From NCBI GenBank assembly GCA_004553095.1, contig SFMJ01000023.1, positions 1 to 15,942 on the forward strand: 15,942 bases of DNA, written 5' to 3'. A program made the translations under genes and the position numbers. The DNA is from Bacteroidales bacterium (lineage in GTDB: Bacteria > Bacteroidota > Bacteroidia > Bacteroidales > Muribaculaceae). Position 1 is the first letter of the stretch; each line of letters begins with the position of its first letter. Under the pieces are notes generated by a model. The model was not told the DNA's origin. It ran no database searches and was given only the letters and a program-made list of their open reading frames with translations. This document shows positions 1-7,470 of this stretch, in pieces.

Positions 1-101
1 CTTTTTGGCATATTTCGAAACTCACATCGGTTACAATGCACGCATTGCGCCCGCTGTGACTTTCAAAATCTGCTCAAAAATATCCGCCTCTACGACCCCC
101 A

Positions 102-121
102 AAATTTAAGGAACGCGCTCT
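102..121 (+). repeat. 20-bp repeat copy matching one arm of the 9169-9206 palindrome
   Basis: These 20 bases are identical to the reverse complement of 9169-9188, the left arm and centre of the palindrome between the transporter gene and ruvX. The flanking sequence does not match and only one arm is present here, so this copy cannot fold alone. The surrounding stretch 1-142 contains no convincing coding frame. It holds a small inverted repeat at 35-46 (AATGC/GCATT, two-base loop). It may be a remnant of a dispersed intergenic repeat or the 3' flank of a gene beyond the window; this is inference. Confidence 0.55.
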
Positions 122-142
122 TAAACGAACAGGCAAAAGAAC

Positions 143-176
143 AGGGCTGTGTCATATTCACATGTGACACAGCCCT
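143..176 (-). terminator. Hairpin terminator of the fructan operon
   Basis: A perfect 12-bp stem (143-154 AGGGCTGTGTCA with 165-176) encloses a 10-base loop. On the minus strand it lies about 90 bp past the fructokinase stop and is followed by a short T-rich tract (GTTCTTTTG). It is therefore the likely intrinsic terminator of the GH32-permease-fructokinase operon. Its arms resemble those of the terminator at 9704-9735 (GGG-TGTGTCA core). Confidence 0.75.
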
Positions 177-265
177 TAACTTAACCTAAAATCCTATGAG
201 TACAAATAATACTAAAAAACTGAAGAACCTAAAAATTTGAACAATCTTTCAAACCGGAAGATACT

Positions 266-1174
266 TTACTTGATATAACATTTACATTTTGAAATCAGAG
301 ACTCCGGGAGACGAGGCATAGCGCCATTGCAAGTGCAGACGAAAGCACTTGTCTCGACAGCCAAAGCGTGAGATTCCTCGACGCTTCTGCCATGGAGCAG
401 AGAGGCGATGAAAGCACCGGTGAAGCTATCGCCTGCACCGACGGTGTCAGCCACCTCTACGATAGGAGTGGGGAGGAAAGAGATCTTGCCCGGAGAGAAG
501 ACATAACTACCATCAGTGCCACAAGTAAGGATCAGAAGTTTGAGGGCATACTTGCCGAGGATGATCCAGCACTGGTCCTTGAAATCTATTCCGGGATATC
601 CGAACATCTGGCTAACGAGACCAAGTTCCTCATCATTGATCTTCATGACATTGCAACGAGAAATCGACTCAGTCAGCACTTCGGGAGTGAAGAAATTCTG
701 GCGCAGATTGATATCGAAGACCTTGTAAGTATCGGGTGTATTAGGGACAGCATCGAGGAAATTGAGGATAGTGCGGCGAGACACCTCACTACGTTGGGCG
801 AGGGAACCGAAGCAAACAGCTCGAGTTCTCTTAGCGAGGTCCATGAGATCGGAAGTCCAGGGGATATTATCCCAAGCCACACCCTGCACGATGTTATAAT
901 GAGGGATTTTCTTCTCATCGAGGGTCACATCGACAGTACCTGTAGGGAAATCGACAGTCTGGATATAATCCGTGTTAAGGCCCATAGTGGTGAAAGTATC
1001 TAAGATCTCACGACCCAAGTCATCCTTGCCTACAGCGCTGATGACGCGGCTTTCGATGCCGTATTGAGATACATGGTAAGCGAAATTGGCGGGAGCGCCG
1101 CCGATCTTGCGACCATCGGGGAGGCAATCCCAGAGCGCCTCACCCATACCGACTACTATATTTTTTTCATCCAT
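266..1174 (-). CDS. PfkB-family fructokinase
   Basis: A cytoplasmic sugar kinase of 302 residues, expected to phosphorylate fructose to fructose-6-phosphate with ATP. Visible PfkB/ribokinase marks are the N-terminal sugar-binding GGAPANFA (residues 25-32), the FDINLRQNFF strand (153-162) and the C-terminal signature DTVGAGDSF, whose aspartate D249 is the catalytic base. The start chosen is the ATG at 1174 (MDEKNIVVGMGE), because kinases of this family begin a few residues before the first strand. An in-frame ATG at 1219 would add 15 residues with no family counterpart. It is last in the operon, 47 bp after the permease stop, and is followed by a terminator hairpin. Fructose specificity is inferred from the GH32 gene and fructose-type sensor beside it; another ketose or hexose cannot be excluded from sequence. 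Confidence 0.9.
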   Translation of the reverse strand: MDEKNIVVGMGEALWDCLPDGRKIGGAPANFAYHVSQYGIESRVISAVGKDDLGREILDTFTTMGLNTDYIQTVDFPTGTVDVTLDEKKIPHYNIVQGVAWDNIPWTSDLMDLAKRTRAVCFGSLAQRSEVSRRTILNFLDAVPNTPDTYKVFDINLRQNFFTPEVLTESISRCNVMKINDEELGLVSQMFGYPGIDFKDQCWIILGKYALKLLILTCGTDGSYVFSPGKISFLPTPIVEVADTVGAGDSFTGAFIASLLHGRSVEESHALAVETSAFVCTCNGAMPRLPESLISKCKCYIK

Positions 1175-1221
1175 AGCTAAATGAAATTGAGTTTTTATTA
1201 GACTATAATCTGTTAACAAAA

Positions 1222-2406
1222 TTACTTTTCCTTTCTAATATTAAGAGAGTAAACAGCAAGATAAGCAGCGCCTACGAGCATCACAGCAACAGCGGCCCAC
1301 TGCGCACCGATACCATCGGCAGCATAACCCATAGCGAGAGGGAAGAGCGTGCCGCCGAAGAGACCCATGATCATCAAGCCGGAAACCTCATTGCGATAGT
1401 CGGGCTGATCGATAAGAGCCTGAGAGAAAGTAATGGGGAAAATATTAGAATTACCGAAACCCACGAAAGCGATAGCTACATAGAGCATAGCCAGCGAATC
1501 GGCGAAAAGGAGGAGAGCCAAACCAACAGCGATCAAAGCCACGCTGAAGATAAAGAAGAGCTTCGAAGAGATCTTGCGAAGGATAAAAGCGCCGAGGAAG
1601 CAACCGATGGTACGGAAGATGAAATAGACGCTTGTGGCGAAACCGGCTTCCTCAAGAGGGAGACCGAGGCGCTCCATGATGATCTTGGGAGCGGTGGTAT
1701 TGGTGCCGACATCGATGCCGACATGGCAAACGATAGCGAGGAAGCAGAGCAATACGAAAGGACTGCTCAAGAGTTTAAGACACTCCTTGATGCTGGAAGC
1801 CTTATCGGGGCGAGCCTCATGAATAGGAGTAGCAGCGAGAGCAGCCACAGAGAGGAGGCAGACCAAAGCATAGATTAAGAAGAGGACTCTCCAACCGAGG
1901 CCGAACACCGGGAAAAGAGTTGTAGCGCCCCAAGCCATCAAGATCGGTGCGAGGAACGAAGCGATAGCCTTAACGAACTGTCCCAAGGTCAAAGTAGAAG
2001 CCAACTTATCGGAAGAGATAAGATTGCTCACCAAGGGATTGAGCGACGTCTGCATCACTGCATTACCGATACCTAAGAGAGAGAAAGCGATAAGCATCGT
2101 ATAATAATCATCGCCAAAGAGAGGCACGAAGAGAGAGACCAAAGTTATGCCGAGGCTCACGAGGACGGTCTTCTTGCGGCCGATACGGTTCATCAGCATA
2201 CCGGTCGGAACCGAGAAGATCAAGAACCAGAAGAAAACGAGAGAAGGGAAGATATTGGCTTGAGAATCGAGGAGACCCAGATCCTTCTGTACATAATTAG
2301 AAGCAGTGCCAACCAGATCGACGAAGCCCATAGCGAAGAAGCAGAGCATCACCGGGATGATCTGAAGCATAGAGCTCTTGCCGGAATTTTGTGTTTGAGA
2401 TTTCAT
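1222..2406 (-). CDS. MFS sugar permease (FucP-like), probable fructose importer
   Basis: A 394-residue inner-membrane protein with about 12 hydrophobic segments, of the major facilitator superfamily and closest by eye to the FucP/glucose-galactose symporter branch. TM1 carries the acidic residue D30 (GFVDLVG), which resembles the proton-coupling aspartate of FucP. The loop between TM2 and TM3 carries the MFS motif A form GMLMNRIGRKK (residues 69-79). The C-terminus ends in a short basic tail (NIRKEK). It sits 45 bp after the GH32 stop and 47 bp before fructokinase, the order expected for importing free monosaccharide released in the periplasm. B. thetaiotaomicron has an equivalent permease (BT1758) next to its fructokinase (BT1757). 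The substrate is inferred from context, since MFS sequences alone do not fix specificity. Confidence 0.88.
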   Translation of the reverse strand: MKSQTQNSGKSSMLQIIPVMLCFFAMGFVDLVGTASNYVQKDLGLLDSQANIFPSLVFFWFLIFSVPTGMLMNRIGRKKTVLVSLGITLVSLFVPLFGDDYYTMLIAFSLLGIGNAVMQTSLNPLVSNLISSDKLASTLTLGQFVKAIASFLAPILMAWGATTLFPVFGLGWRVLFLIYALVCLLSVAALAATPIHEARPDKASSIKECLKLLSSPFVLLCFLAIVCHVGIDVGTNTTAPKIIMERLGLPLEEAGFATSVYFIFRTIGCFLGAFILRKISSKLFFIFSVALIAVGLALLLFADSLAMLYVAIAFVGFGNSNIFPITFSQALIDQPDYRNEVSGLMIMGLFGGTLFPLAMGYAADGIGAQWAAVAVMLVGAAYLAVYSLNIRKEK

Positions 2407-2451
2407 GATTAAAAAATATAAGATCGAACAAAAAAGTTAAAAACTCAAGGA

Positions 2452-4275
2452 TTAATTGGGAGTAGTGGGAGTGATGGGAGACACACTGATCGAAGAGACC
2501 TTACATTTACGATCGGAAGAGATCGAGAGAGTGGTATAAGGAGACTGTGGGAAGACCAGGTTGGTCAAGACGAACTTGCCATCATTACCGAAGATTTCGA
2601 TGCTTGAGCGATCGATAAAGAATCGGAGAGAGAGCACATTAGAGTCAGAGAGAGTAGGAGCCTTCGACACTACGCTGAAATCCTTATTAAACTCAACGAC
2701 ACCACTTTTATTACGATCGAACGACACGAGTTTAGCAGCCACATCGTAAGAGACCACGACAGACTCGCCGCCGGCATTTGATAGAGTCAACTCCACATTA
2801 GCGGCATCCTTTGGATCGATGGTAAGATCGATGGCGCAGATGCCTGAATTGGCAGTGGGGAGTTGGAAAGCCCGAGGACGAGAAGATATCTTTACATTTT
2901 TTCGTTTCAGAGAGGGTCGGCCGACGATAGTTTCGACTTCAGGGGAAGGGATAGTCTTAAGATAGACTTGGCCATCGGGGGCTGTGAAGAGAGAGAGATC
3001 TCTGGGGAGGCTGTTGGCGCTACGATACTGGAGGGTAGGCACGACATCGGCATACTGCCAATTGCTCATCCAGGCGATAATGGAACGGCGACCTGAGGGA
3101 GCATCGCTCCAGCTGACAGTGGCATAATGATCCTTACCGAAATCCATCCACTTAGTGGGGACATTGCCATCAGCATCGCGGTCGGGAGTAAATGTTTTGC
3201 CATCATAATCGCCTACAAAATATTGAGTAGCGCTACCACCGAAAGGACCACCGGGATTGATGCTGCATATCATGACCCACTTCTCTTGGTCGGAACCATC
3301 GACTTTAAGTTTGAAAAGATCGGGGCACTCCCACACGCCATTTTGTGCACCCTCGCCACGACCGAAAGAAGAAGAATACTTCCACTGCTTAAGGTCGGTA
3401 GACGAGAAGATAAGCATCTCATGGTCGAGGGGATGAGCGAGGATCAGATCCCACTTCTTGGTGACGGGATTGAAGAAGAAATTGGGGTCGCGAGCCTCAG
3501 AAGAGAGAGAGAGCACCGGATTGCCGGGATACACCTTAAAAGAATAACCATTATCGAGGCTGTGAGCGAGACTCTGCACCTGGCTTGCGGCTGCAGAAGT
3601 ATACAGAGCGATAACGGCATCCTTGCCGAAACCGGCATCATTATTATAGTCTATCGCGCAACTACCGCTGAAGATAGCACCCAAACCATTGGGAGTTAAG
3701 ACAGCGTCATGTTCAGTCCAATTGATCAAGTCGGGAGAAGAGGCATGACCCCAAGTCATATTTTGCCACTTCGATCCGTAGGGATTCCATTGGTAATATA
3801 GATGCCACTCGCCATCTTTATAGAACATACCATTAGGGTCGTTCATCCAGCCATACTTCGGGGTATGATGGAAAAGAGGGCGGAACTTTTCACGATTGGT
3901 GGTATCGAACTCATCGACCACCTGGAGGTCAGACCAGCAGCGATCAGACTCAGAGTGGAGGCCATTATTAGTAACTACATTGAGGGCGAGTTTATGACCC
4001 TTATAAGGTGTCAGATCGAAAGGCACCATATAATCGACAGCCGAAGTGGCAAGGCGCACATAAATAGTACGCTCAAGATTACCATCGACCAATACGTTGA
4101 CCGAAGCTTCCGAAGAAGCCTCGCTGACCGGGAGGAGTAGATACTTACCATCACCCTCTACGCGCACCAATGAATTATTGACACTGAAATGTTCGACCTT
4201 AACAGTCGACTCGGCGAAAGCGGGGAACAGCCCACACAATGCCAAAAGAGATGAAAAAACGAAACGAGTATTCAT
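2452..4275 (-). CDS. Secreted GH32 fructan hydrolase (levanase/inulinase/invertase type)
   Basis: A glycoside hydrolase family 32 enzyme of 607 residues, cleaving beta-fructosidic bonds in levan, inulin, fructo-oligosaccharides or sucrose. Residues 1-21 form a type I signal peptide (basic start, hydrophobic core, AFA before the predicted cut). The only early Cys has Leu before it, so no good lipobox is seen. Residues about 22-125 form an N-terminal beta domain common in Bacteroides GH32 proteins. The five-bladed propeller begins at WMNDPNG, with nucleophile D146. RDP at 262-264 gives the transition-state stabiliser D263, and WECPDL gives the acid/base E316. A C-terminal beta-sandwich (about 460-600) contains the DRSSIEIFGNDG signature. 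All catalytic residues are intact. It leads the operon, divergent from the sensor gene. A periplasmic location is inferred. Endo or exo action and linkage preference cannot be read from the sequence. Confidence 0.95.
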   Translation of the reverse strand: MNTRFVFSSLLALCGLFPAFAESTVKVEHFSVNNSLVRVEGDGKYLLLPVSEASSEASVNVLVDGNLERTIYVRLATSAVDYMVPFDLTPYKGHKLALNVVTNNGLHSESDRCWSDLQVVDEFDTTNREKFRPLFHHTPKYGWMNDPNGMFYKDGEWHLYYQWNPYGSKWQNMTWGHASSPDLINWTEHDAVLTPNGLGAIFSGSCAIDYNNDAGFGKDAVIALYTSAAASQVQSLAHSLDNGYSFKVYPGNPVLSLSSEARDPNFFFNPVTKKWDLILAHPLDHEMLIFSSTDLKQWKYSSSFGRGEGAQNGVWECPDLFKLKVDGSDQEKWVMICSINPGGPFGGSATQYFVGDYDGKTFTPDRDADGNVPTKWMDFGKDHYATVSWSDAPSGRRSIIAWMSNWQYADVVPTLQYRSANSLPRDLSLFTAPDGQVYLKTIPSPEVETIVGRPSLKRKNVKISSRPRAFQLPTANSGICAIDLTIDPKDAANVELTLSNAGGESVVVSYDVAAKLVSFDRNKSGVVEFNKDFSVVSKAPTLSDSNVLSLRFFIDRSSIEIFGNDGKFVLTNLVFPQSPYTTLSISSDRKCKVSSISVSPITPTTPN

Positions 4276-4306
4276 GATAATTTATTCGTTTAAAACACTT
4301 ACGCCA

Positions 4307-4314
4307 CAAAATTA
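4307..4314 (-). promoter_or_regulatory. Candidate -7 box for the GH32 operon
   Basis: On the minus strand this reads TAATTTTG, a match to the Bacteroidetes -7 consensus TAnnTTTG. It would start transcription about 25 nt before the GH32 ATG. No clear -33 TTG lies at the usual distance, which could fit an activator-dependent promoter. A second candidate, TAAATTTG on the minus strand at 4421-4428, would give a leader of about 140 nt. Confidence 0.4.
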
Positions 4315-4344
4315 CAATAAAAGAGCAAACTGAATGAAAATAAA

Positions 4345-4424
4345 TGTTGCAATAGATATAATAAATGATACAAAAGTTGATAAATAATAAATAATGCAAC
4401 AAAAAGTATATCGGATGTAACAAA
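4345..4424. promoter_or_regulatory. Candidate operator: ATGnnACAAA repeats in the divergent control region
   Basis: Three similar decamers lie on the plus strand: ATGATACAAA (4365-4374), ATGCAACAAA (4394-4403) and ATGTAACAAA (4415-4424). The last two share nine of ten bases and are exactly 21 bp apart, two helical turns. An inverted heptamer pair TGTTGCA (4345-4351) and TGCAACA (4395-4401) overlaps the array. The position, just upstream of the sensor's -7 box and between both divergent genes, suits binding by the AraC-type output domain of the sensor. The rest of 4276-4480 is AT-rich with nothing else recognisable. The function is inferred. Confidence 0.35.
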
Positions 4425-4440
4425 TTTAGGAGAAAATTAC

Positions 4441-4448
4441 TATATTTG
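4441..4448 (+). promoter_or_regulatory. -7 box of the hybrid sensor gene
   Basis: TATATTTG is a full match to the Bacteroidetes TAnnTTTG element, 32 bp before the proposed TTG start, giving a leader of roughly 25 nt. No TTG is present at the -33 position; the ATGTAACAAA motif lies there instead, which may indicate activation by a bound regulator. Confidence 0.55.
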
Positions 4449-4480
4449 TGGGAGAAAATAATTAACCTAAAATAAAGATT

Positions 4481-7330
4481 TTGAAAAGGGTCTTACAAGT
4501 TCAAATAATAATGATACTCATCGGAGCGCTTATGCTCGGATGCAGCAAGTCGGAGCGTCGCTATAAAATAGGAGTGTCACAATGCAGTGAGGATGACTGG
4601 CGTTCGAAACTCAACGACGAGATTGAGCGCGAGATGATGTTTCATAACGAAATAGATGTAGAGATACGGTCGGCCGATGACAACAGTCAGAAGCAGATCG
4701 ACGATATCGATTACTTTATAAAGAACGGAGTAGACATCCTGATAGTGGCACCGAACGAAGCGAACGGACTAACACCAAAGATAAAAGAGGTGTATGAACG
4801 AGGCATTCCGGTGGTGCTGTTCGATCGAGATATCAATGGCGAGACCTATACGGCAAACATCCGAGTAGACAACTATCGCATCGGACAGATGGCATCGGAA
4901 TATGCCGGCAACTTGGTGAAGGGAGATGTCAAGGTGATCGAAGTAAGAGGGCTTGACGGGTCGACACCTGCCGATGATCGGCGTTCAGGTTTTAAGCATG
5001 GAGCAGACAGCATAGGGAGGATAGACATCATAGCCTCGGCATGTGCGAGATGGAACAAAGAAGATGCGAAGATCGTGGTCGACTCCATGCTTGCAAAGCA
5101 TCCGGAGGTGAATTTGATCTATGCGCACAATGATCGTATGGCGATCGGAGCCTCCGAATCGGCGCGCGCCATAGGACGAGATGACATAAAGATAATAGGC
5201 GTAGATGCAGCGCCGGAGATTGGCATACAAGCCGTGGCAGATGGAGTGATCGATGCCACCTTCCTCTACCCCACTGAGGGACAACACATCATCACTCGCG
5301 CCATCGACATAATCGAAGGGCGCCCCTTCCCGCGCGACGAATATCTCCCGGTAGCCTCGGCAGTCGATTCGAGCAATGCCGGCATCCTGTTGTTGCAAAA
5401 CAAGCAACTCATCTACGAGACAGACAAAATGAAAAAGCTGAAGAAAGAAGTGGATGTCTACTGGCAAAAGCACTCCTCTCAGACAGCATTTCTATATGCC
5501 ATGATTGTCATAATCGTGCTCTTGGCAGGGATGGTATATATAATATGGAGATGGTATTACGTAGCACAACAGCATCGGGGCCAATTGCAAGAGAAGAACC
5601 GAGAGCTCGAAGAGCAGCGCGACCGTCAGAAGATACTGAATGAACAATTGACCAAGGCCACCAACTCCAAACTTGTGTTTTACACCAACGTATCGCACGA
5701 TTTGCGGACCCCTTTGACCCTTATAGCCGATCCTATTGAGCAGATTCTCGACAAGCCGGACATGGAAGAAGAGCGAAAGAACACCCTACTTCAAATAGCG
5801 GCGAAGAATGCCAAGATCCTCAACAGGCTGATCAACCAGCTACTCGACTTCCGCAAATATGAGAATGGGAAGCTCACACTCCATCCGGAGGAAGTGGACT
5901 TCGGTGTCGAAGCACGCGAATGGGTGGAATCCTTCCGCTCAGTGGCATCACGCCGACACATCAAGCTCAACATCGAGATAGCGGAGGGAGAAGACTATCG
6001 ACTTGCCATCGACAAAGAGAAGATAGAGCGTGTCATCTTCAATTTGCTTTCCAACGCCTTCAAGCATACACCAGACAATGGTCACATCACCTTCAAGAGC
6101 TGTATTGAAGATGGGAAACTTCGGTTTAGTGTCATCGACGACGGAGTGGGAATAAAAGAAGAGAATCTCACAAAGATTTTCGAACGATTCTATCAGGTAG
6201 ATAAGGTGAATCCGGATGGTTCGGGCATCGGTCTGGCACTTACGAAAGCCTTCGTTGAGTTGCACACAGGCACGCTGACAGTAAAGAGCCAACCGGGACA
6301 AGGAGCAGAGTTCACCGTAACCATACCTATCTGCCACATATCAGAAGGCACAAATAGAGATAGCGAAGAGCGACAGGAAGTCTCGAAGAGCGACGAGCAG
6401 AAACAAGAGAAAGTAAAAGGAATATTCTTGGAAGGTGCGATCAACGAGATCAATGCGCTCGAGACTACCGACAATGAAGGGACATTAGAATCGGAATCCC
6501 AAGAGAAGCCGGTGATGCTGATCATCGACGACAATACCGACATCCGACTGATGATCAAAGAGCAATTCCGCGACCGCTACCAAGTGATCAGCGCCAGCAA
6601 TGGCGAAGAGGGACTTCGGATGAGTGTGAAATATGTTCCCGACATCATCATCTGCGATGTGATGATGCCGAAGATGGATGGATTCGAATGTTGTCGCCGC
6701 ATCAAAGGAGAGGTGACGACGAGCCACATCCCGGTATTGCTATTGACAGCCTGCTCGCTCGACGAGCAGCGAGCCGAGGGATATGACTCAGGGGCAGATG
6801 GCTACATCTCCAAACCCTTCTCATATAAGGTGTTAGAATCAAGAGTCGCCAATCTTATCGAAAACCGCAAACGCTTCCGTGGGATCTACGACAATCAACT
6901 AAAGACCGATACAGGTGTCCAAGCAGACGCTGAAAAGAAAGATGCTAAGATGCCGGTAGAATCGAGCAAAGCGATTAAGAGCGTCGGTGGAGATATCGAC
7001 AGTGACTTCTATCGAAGATTCCTCGAACTCTTGGAGCCACAACTTGGCAACTCCGATCTAAGTGTAGAAGAGATAGCCGGACAGATGGGATTGGGCAGAA
7101 CACAATTCTACAGGAAGATCAAATCACTGACCAACTACTCCCCCAACGAGCTAATCCGTCACATACGACTGAAGAAAGCACGACGACTGCTCACGAGCAG
7201 CGAGAAGTCGGTAAGTGAGATTGCCTACGCCACCGGTTTTTCGAATCCGGCATACTTCACCAAGTGCTTCCGAGATGCGTATGGCAAGACACCGAGCGAG
7301 CTGCGCGAAGAACTCTCCATCAAAAAATAG
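4481..7330 (+). CDS. Hybrid two-component system sensor-regulator (fructose-sensing HTCS, BT1754-like)
   Basis: A 949-residue one-protein signalling system. Residues 1-21 form a signal sequence ending in LMLGC, a lipobox-like motif. Residues about 28-300 are a periplasmic binding protein domain of the ribose/fructose type (Peripla_BP_4). One TM helix spans about 336-356, followed by a short coiled coil (360-393). The histidine kinase has phospho-acceptor H406 (VSHDLRTPL), N-box N525, and DDGVGI (553-558) with GSGIGLAL. A hydrophilic linker (about 622-676) precedes a receiver domain with D683/D684, phospho-acceptor D726, T756 and K778. An AraC DNA-binding domain occupies about 855-945. The start is TTG at 4481: no in-frame ATG lies upstream before a stop, and the next ATG (4511) would remove the basic residues of the signal sequence. 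In B. thetaiotaomicron BT1754 binds fructose directly and controls its fructan locus. The neighbouring GH32, permease and kinase argue for the same ligand here, but ligand residues were not checked. Confidence 0.93.
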   Translation: MKRVLQVQIIMILIGALMLGCSKSERRYKIGVSQCSEDDWRSKLNDEIEREMMFHNEIDVEIRSADDNSQKQIDDIDYFIKNGVDILIVAPNEANGLTPKIKEVYERGIPVVLFDRDINGETYTANIRVDNYRIGQMASEYAGNLVKGDVKVIEVRGLDGSTPADDRRSGFKHGADSIGRIDIIASACARWNKEDAKIVVDSMLAKHPEVNLIYAHNDRMAIGASESARAIGRDDIKIIGVDAAPEIGIQAVADGVIDATFLYPTEGQHIITRAIDIIEGRPFPRDEYLPVASAVDSSNAGILLLQNKQLIYETDKMKKLKKEVDVYWQKHSSQTAFLYAMIVIIVLLAGMVYIIWRWYYVAQQHRGQLQEKNRELEEQRDRQKILNEQLTKATNSKLVFYTNVSHDLRTPLTLIADPIEQILDKPDMEEERKNTLLQIAAKNAKILNRLINQLLDFRKYENGKLTLHPEEVDFGVEAREWVESFRSVASRRHIKLNIEIAEGEDYRLAIDKEKIERVIFNLLSNAFKHTPDNGHITFKSCIEDGKLRFSVIDDGVGIKEENLTKIFERFYQVDKVNPDGSGIGLALTKAFVELHTGTLTVKSQPGQGAEFTVTIPICHISEGTNRDSEERQEVSKSDEQKQEKVKGIFLEGAINEINALETTDNEGTLESESQEKPVMLIIDDNTDIRLMIKEQFRDRYQVISASNGEEGLRMSVKYVPDIIICDVMMPKMDGFECCRRIKGEVTTSHIPVLLLTACSLDEQRAEGYDSGADGYISKPFSYKVLESRVANLIENRKRFRGIYDNQLKTDTGVQADAEKKDAKMPVESSKAIKSVGGDIDSDFYRRFLELLEPQLGNSDLSVEEIAGQMGLGRTQFYRKIKSLTNYSPNELIRHIRLKKARRLLTSSEKSVSEIAYATGFSNPAYFTKCFRDAYGKTPSELREELSIKK

Positions 7331-7341
7331 TATGATATGGG

Positions 7342-7370
7342 TTGTATATGAGAAAAAAGTTGTAATTTTG
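7342..7370 (+). promoter_or_regulatory. Promoter of the AspT/YidE-family transporter gene
   Basis: TTG at 7342-7344 and TAATTTTG at 7363-7370 are separated by 18 bp, slightly short of the usual 19-21 bp. It begins 12 bp after the sensor stop codon, so the transporter is probably transcribed independently. The leader would be about 94 nt. It holds a weak CAGGT/ACCTG stem (7401-7405 with 7420-7424) and, 5 bp before the ATG, the palindrome AAAAAACGTTTTTT (7452-7465). Confidence 0.5.
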
Positions 7371-7470
7371 CAAAAAGATTGGAGGGATGGGGATAGATAT
7401 CAGGTCAAGAGATCTGAAAACCTGTAATATAGTCATTTCTTTCGTTGTTTAAAAAAACGTTTTTTATAAA

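Noticed and set aside
368..1003. 211-codon open frame on the plus strand
   Set aside because: It lies wholly antisense to the fructokinase gene, whose motifs are clear. The translation is rich in Ser, Glu, Asp and Ile with no recognisable domain, and results from the skewed composition.
1175..1219. N-terminal extension of fructokinase from the ATG at 1219
   Set aside because: It would add 15 residues not seen in PfkB kinases. The ATG at 1174 places the first beta strand at the usual position.
3127..3699. 190-codon open frame on the plus strand
   Set aside because: It is antisense to the catalytic part of the GH32 gene, with no domain and no promoter or leader of its own.
4985..5473. 162-codon open frame on the minus strand
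   Set aside because: It is antisense to the periplasmic binding domain of the hybrid sensor; shadow frame.
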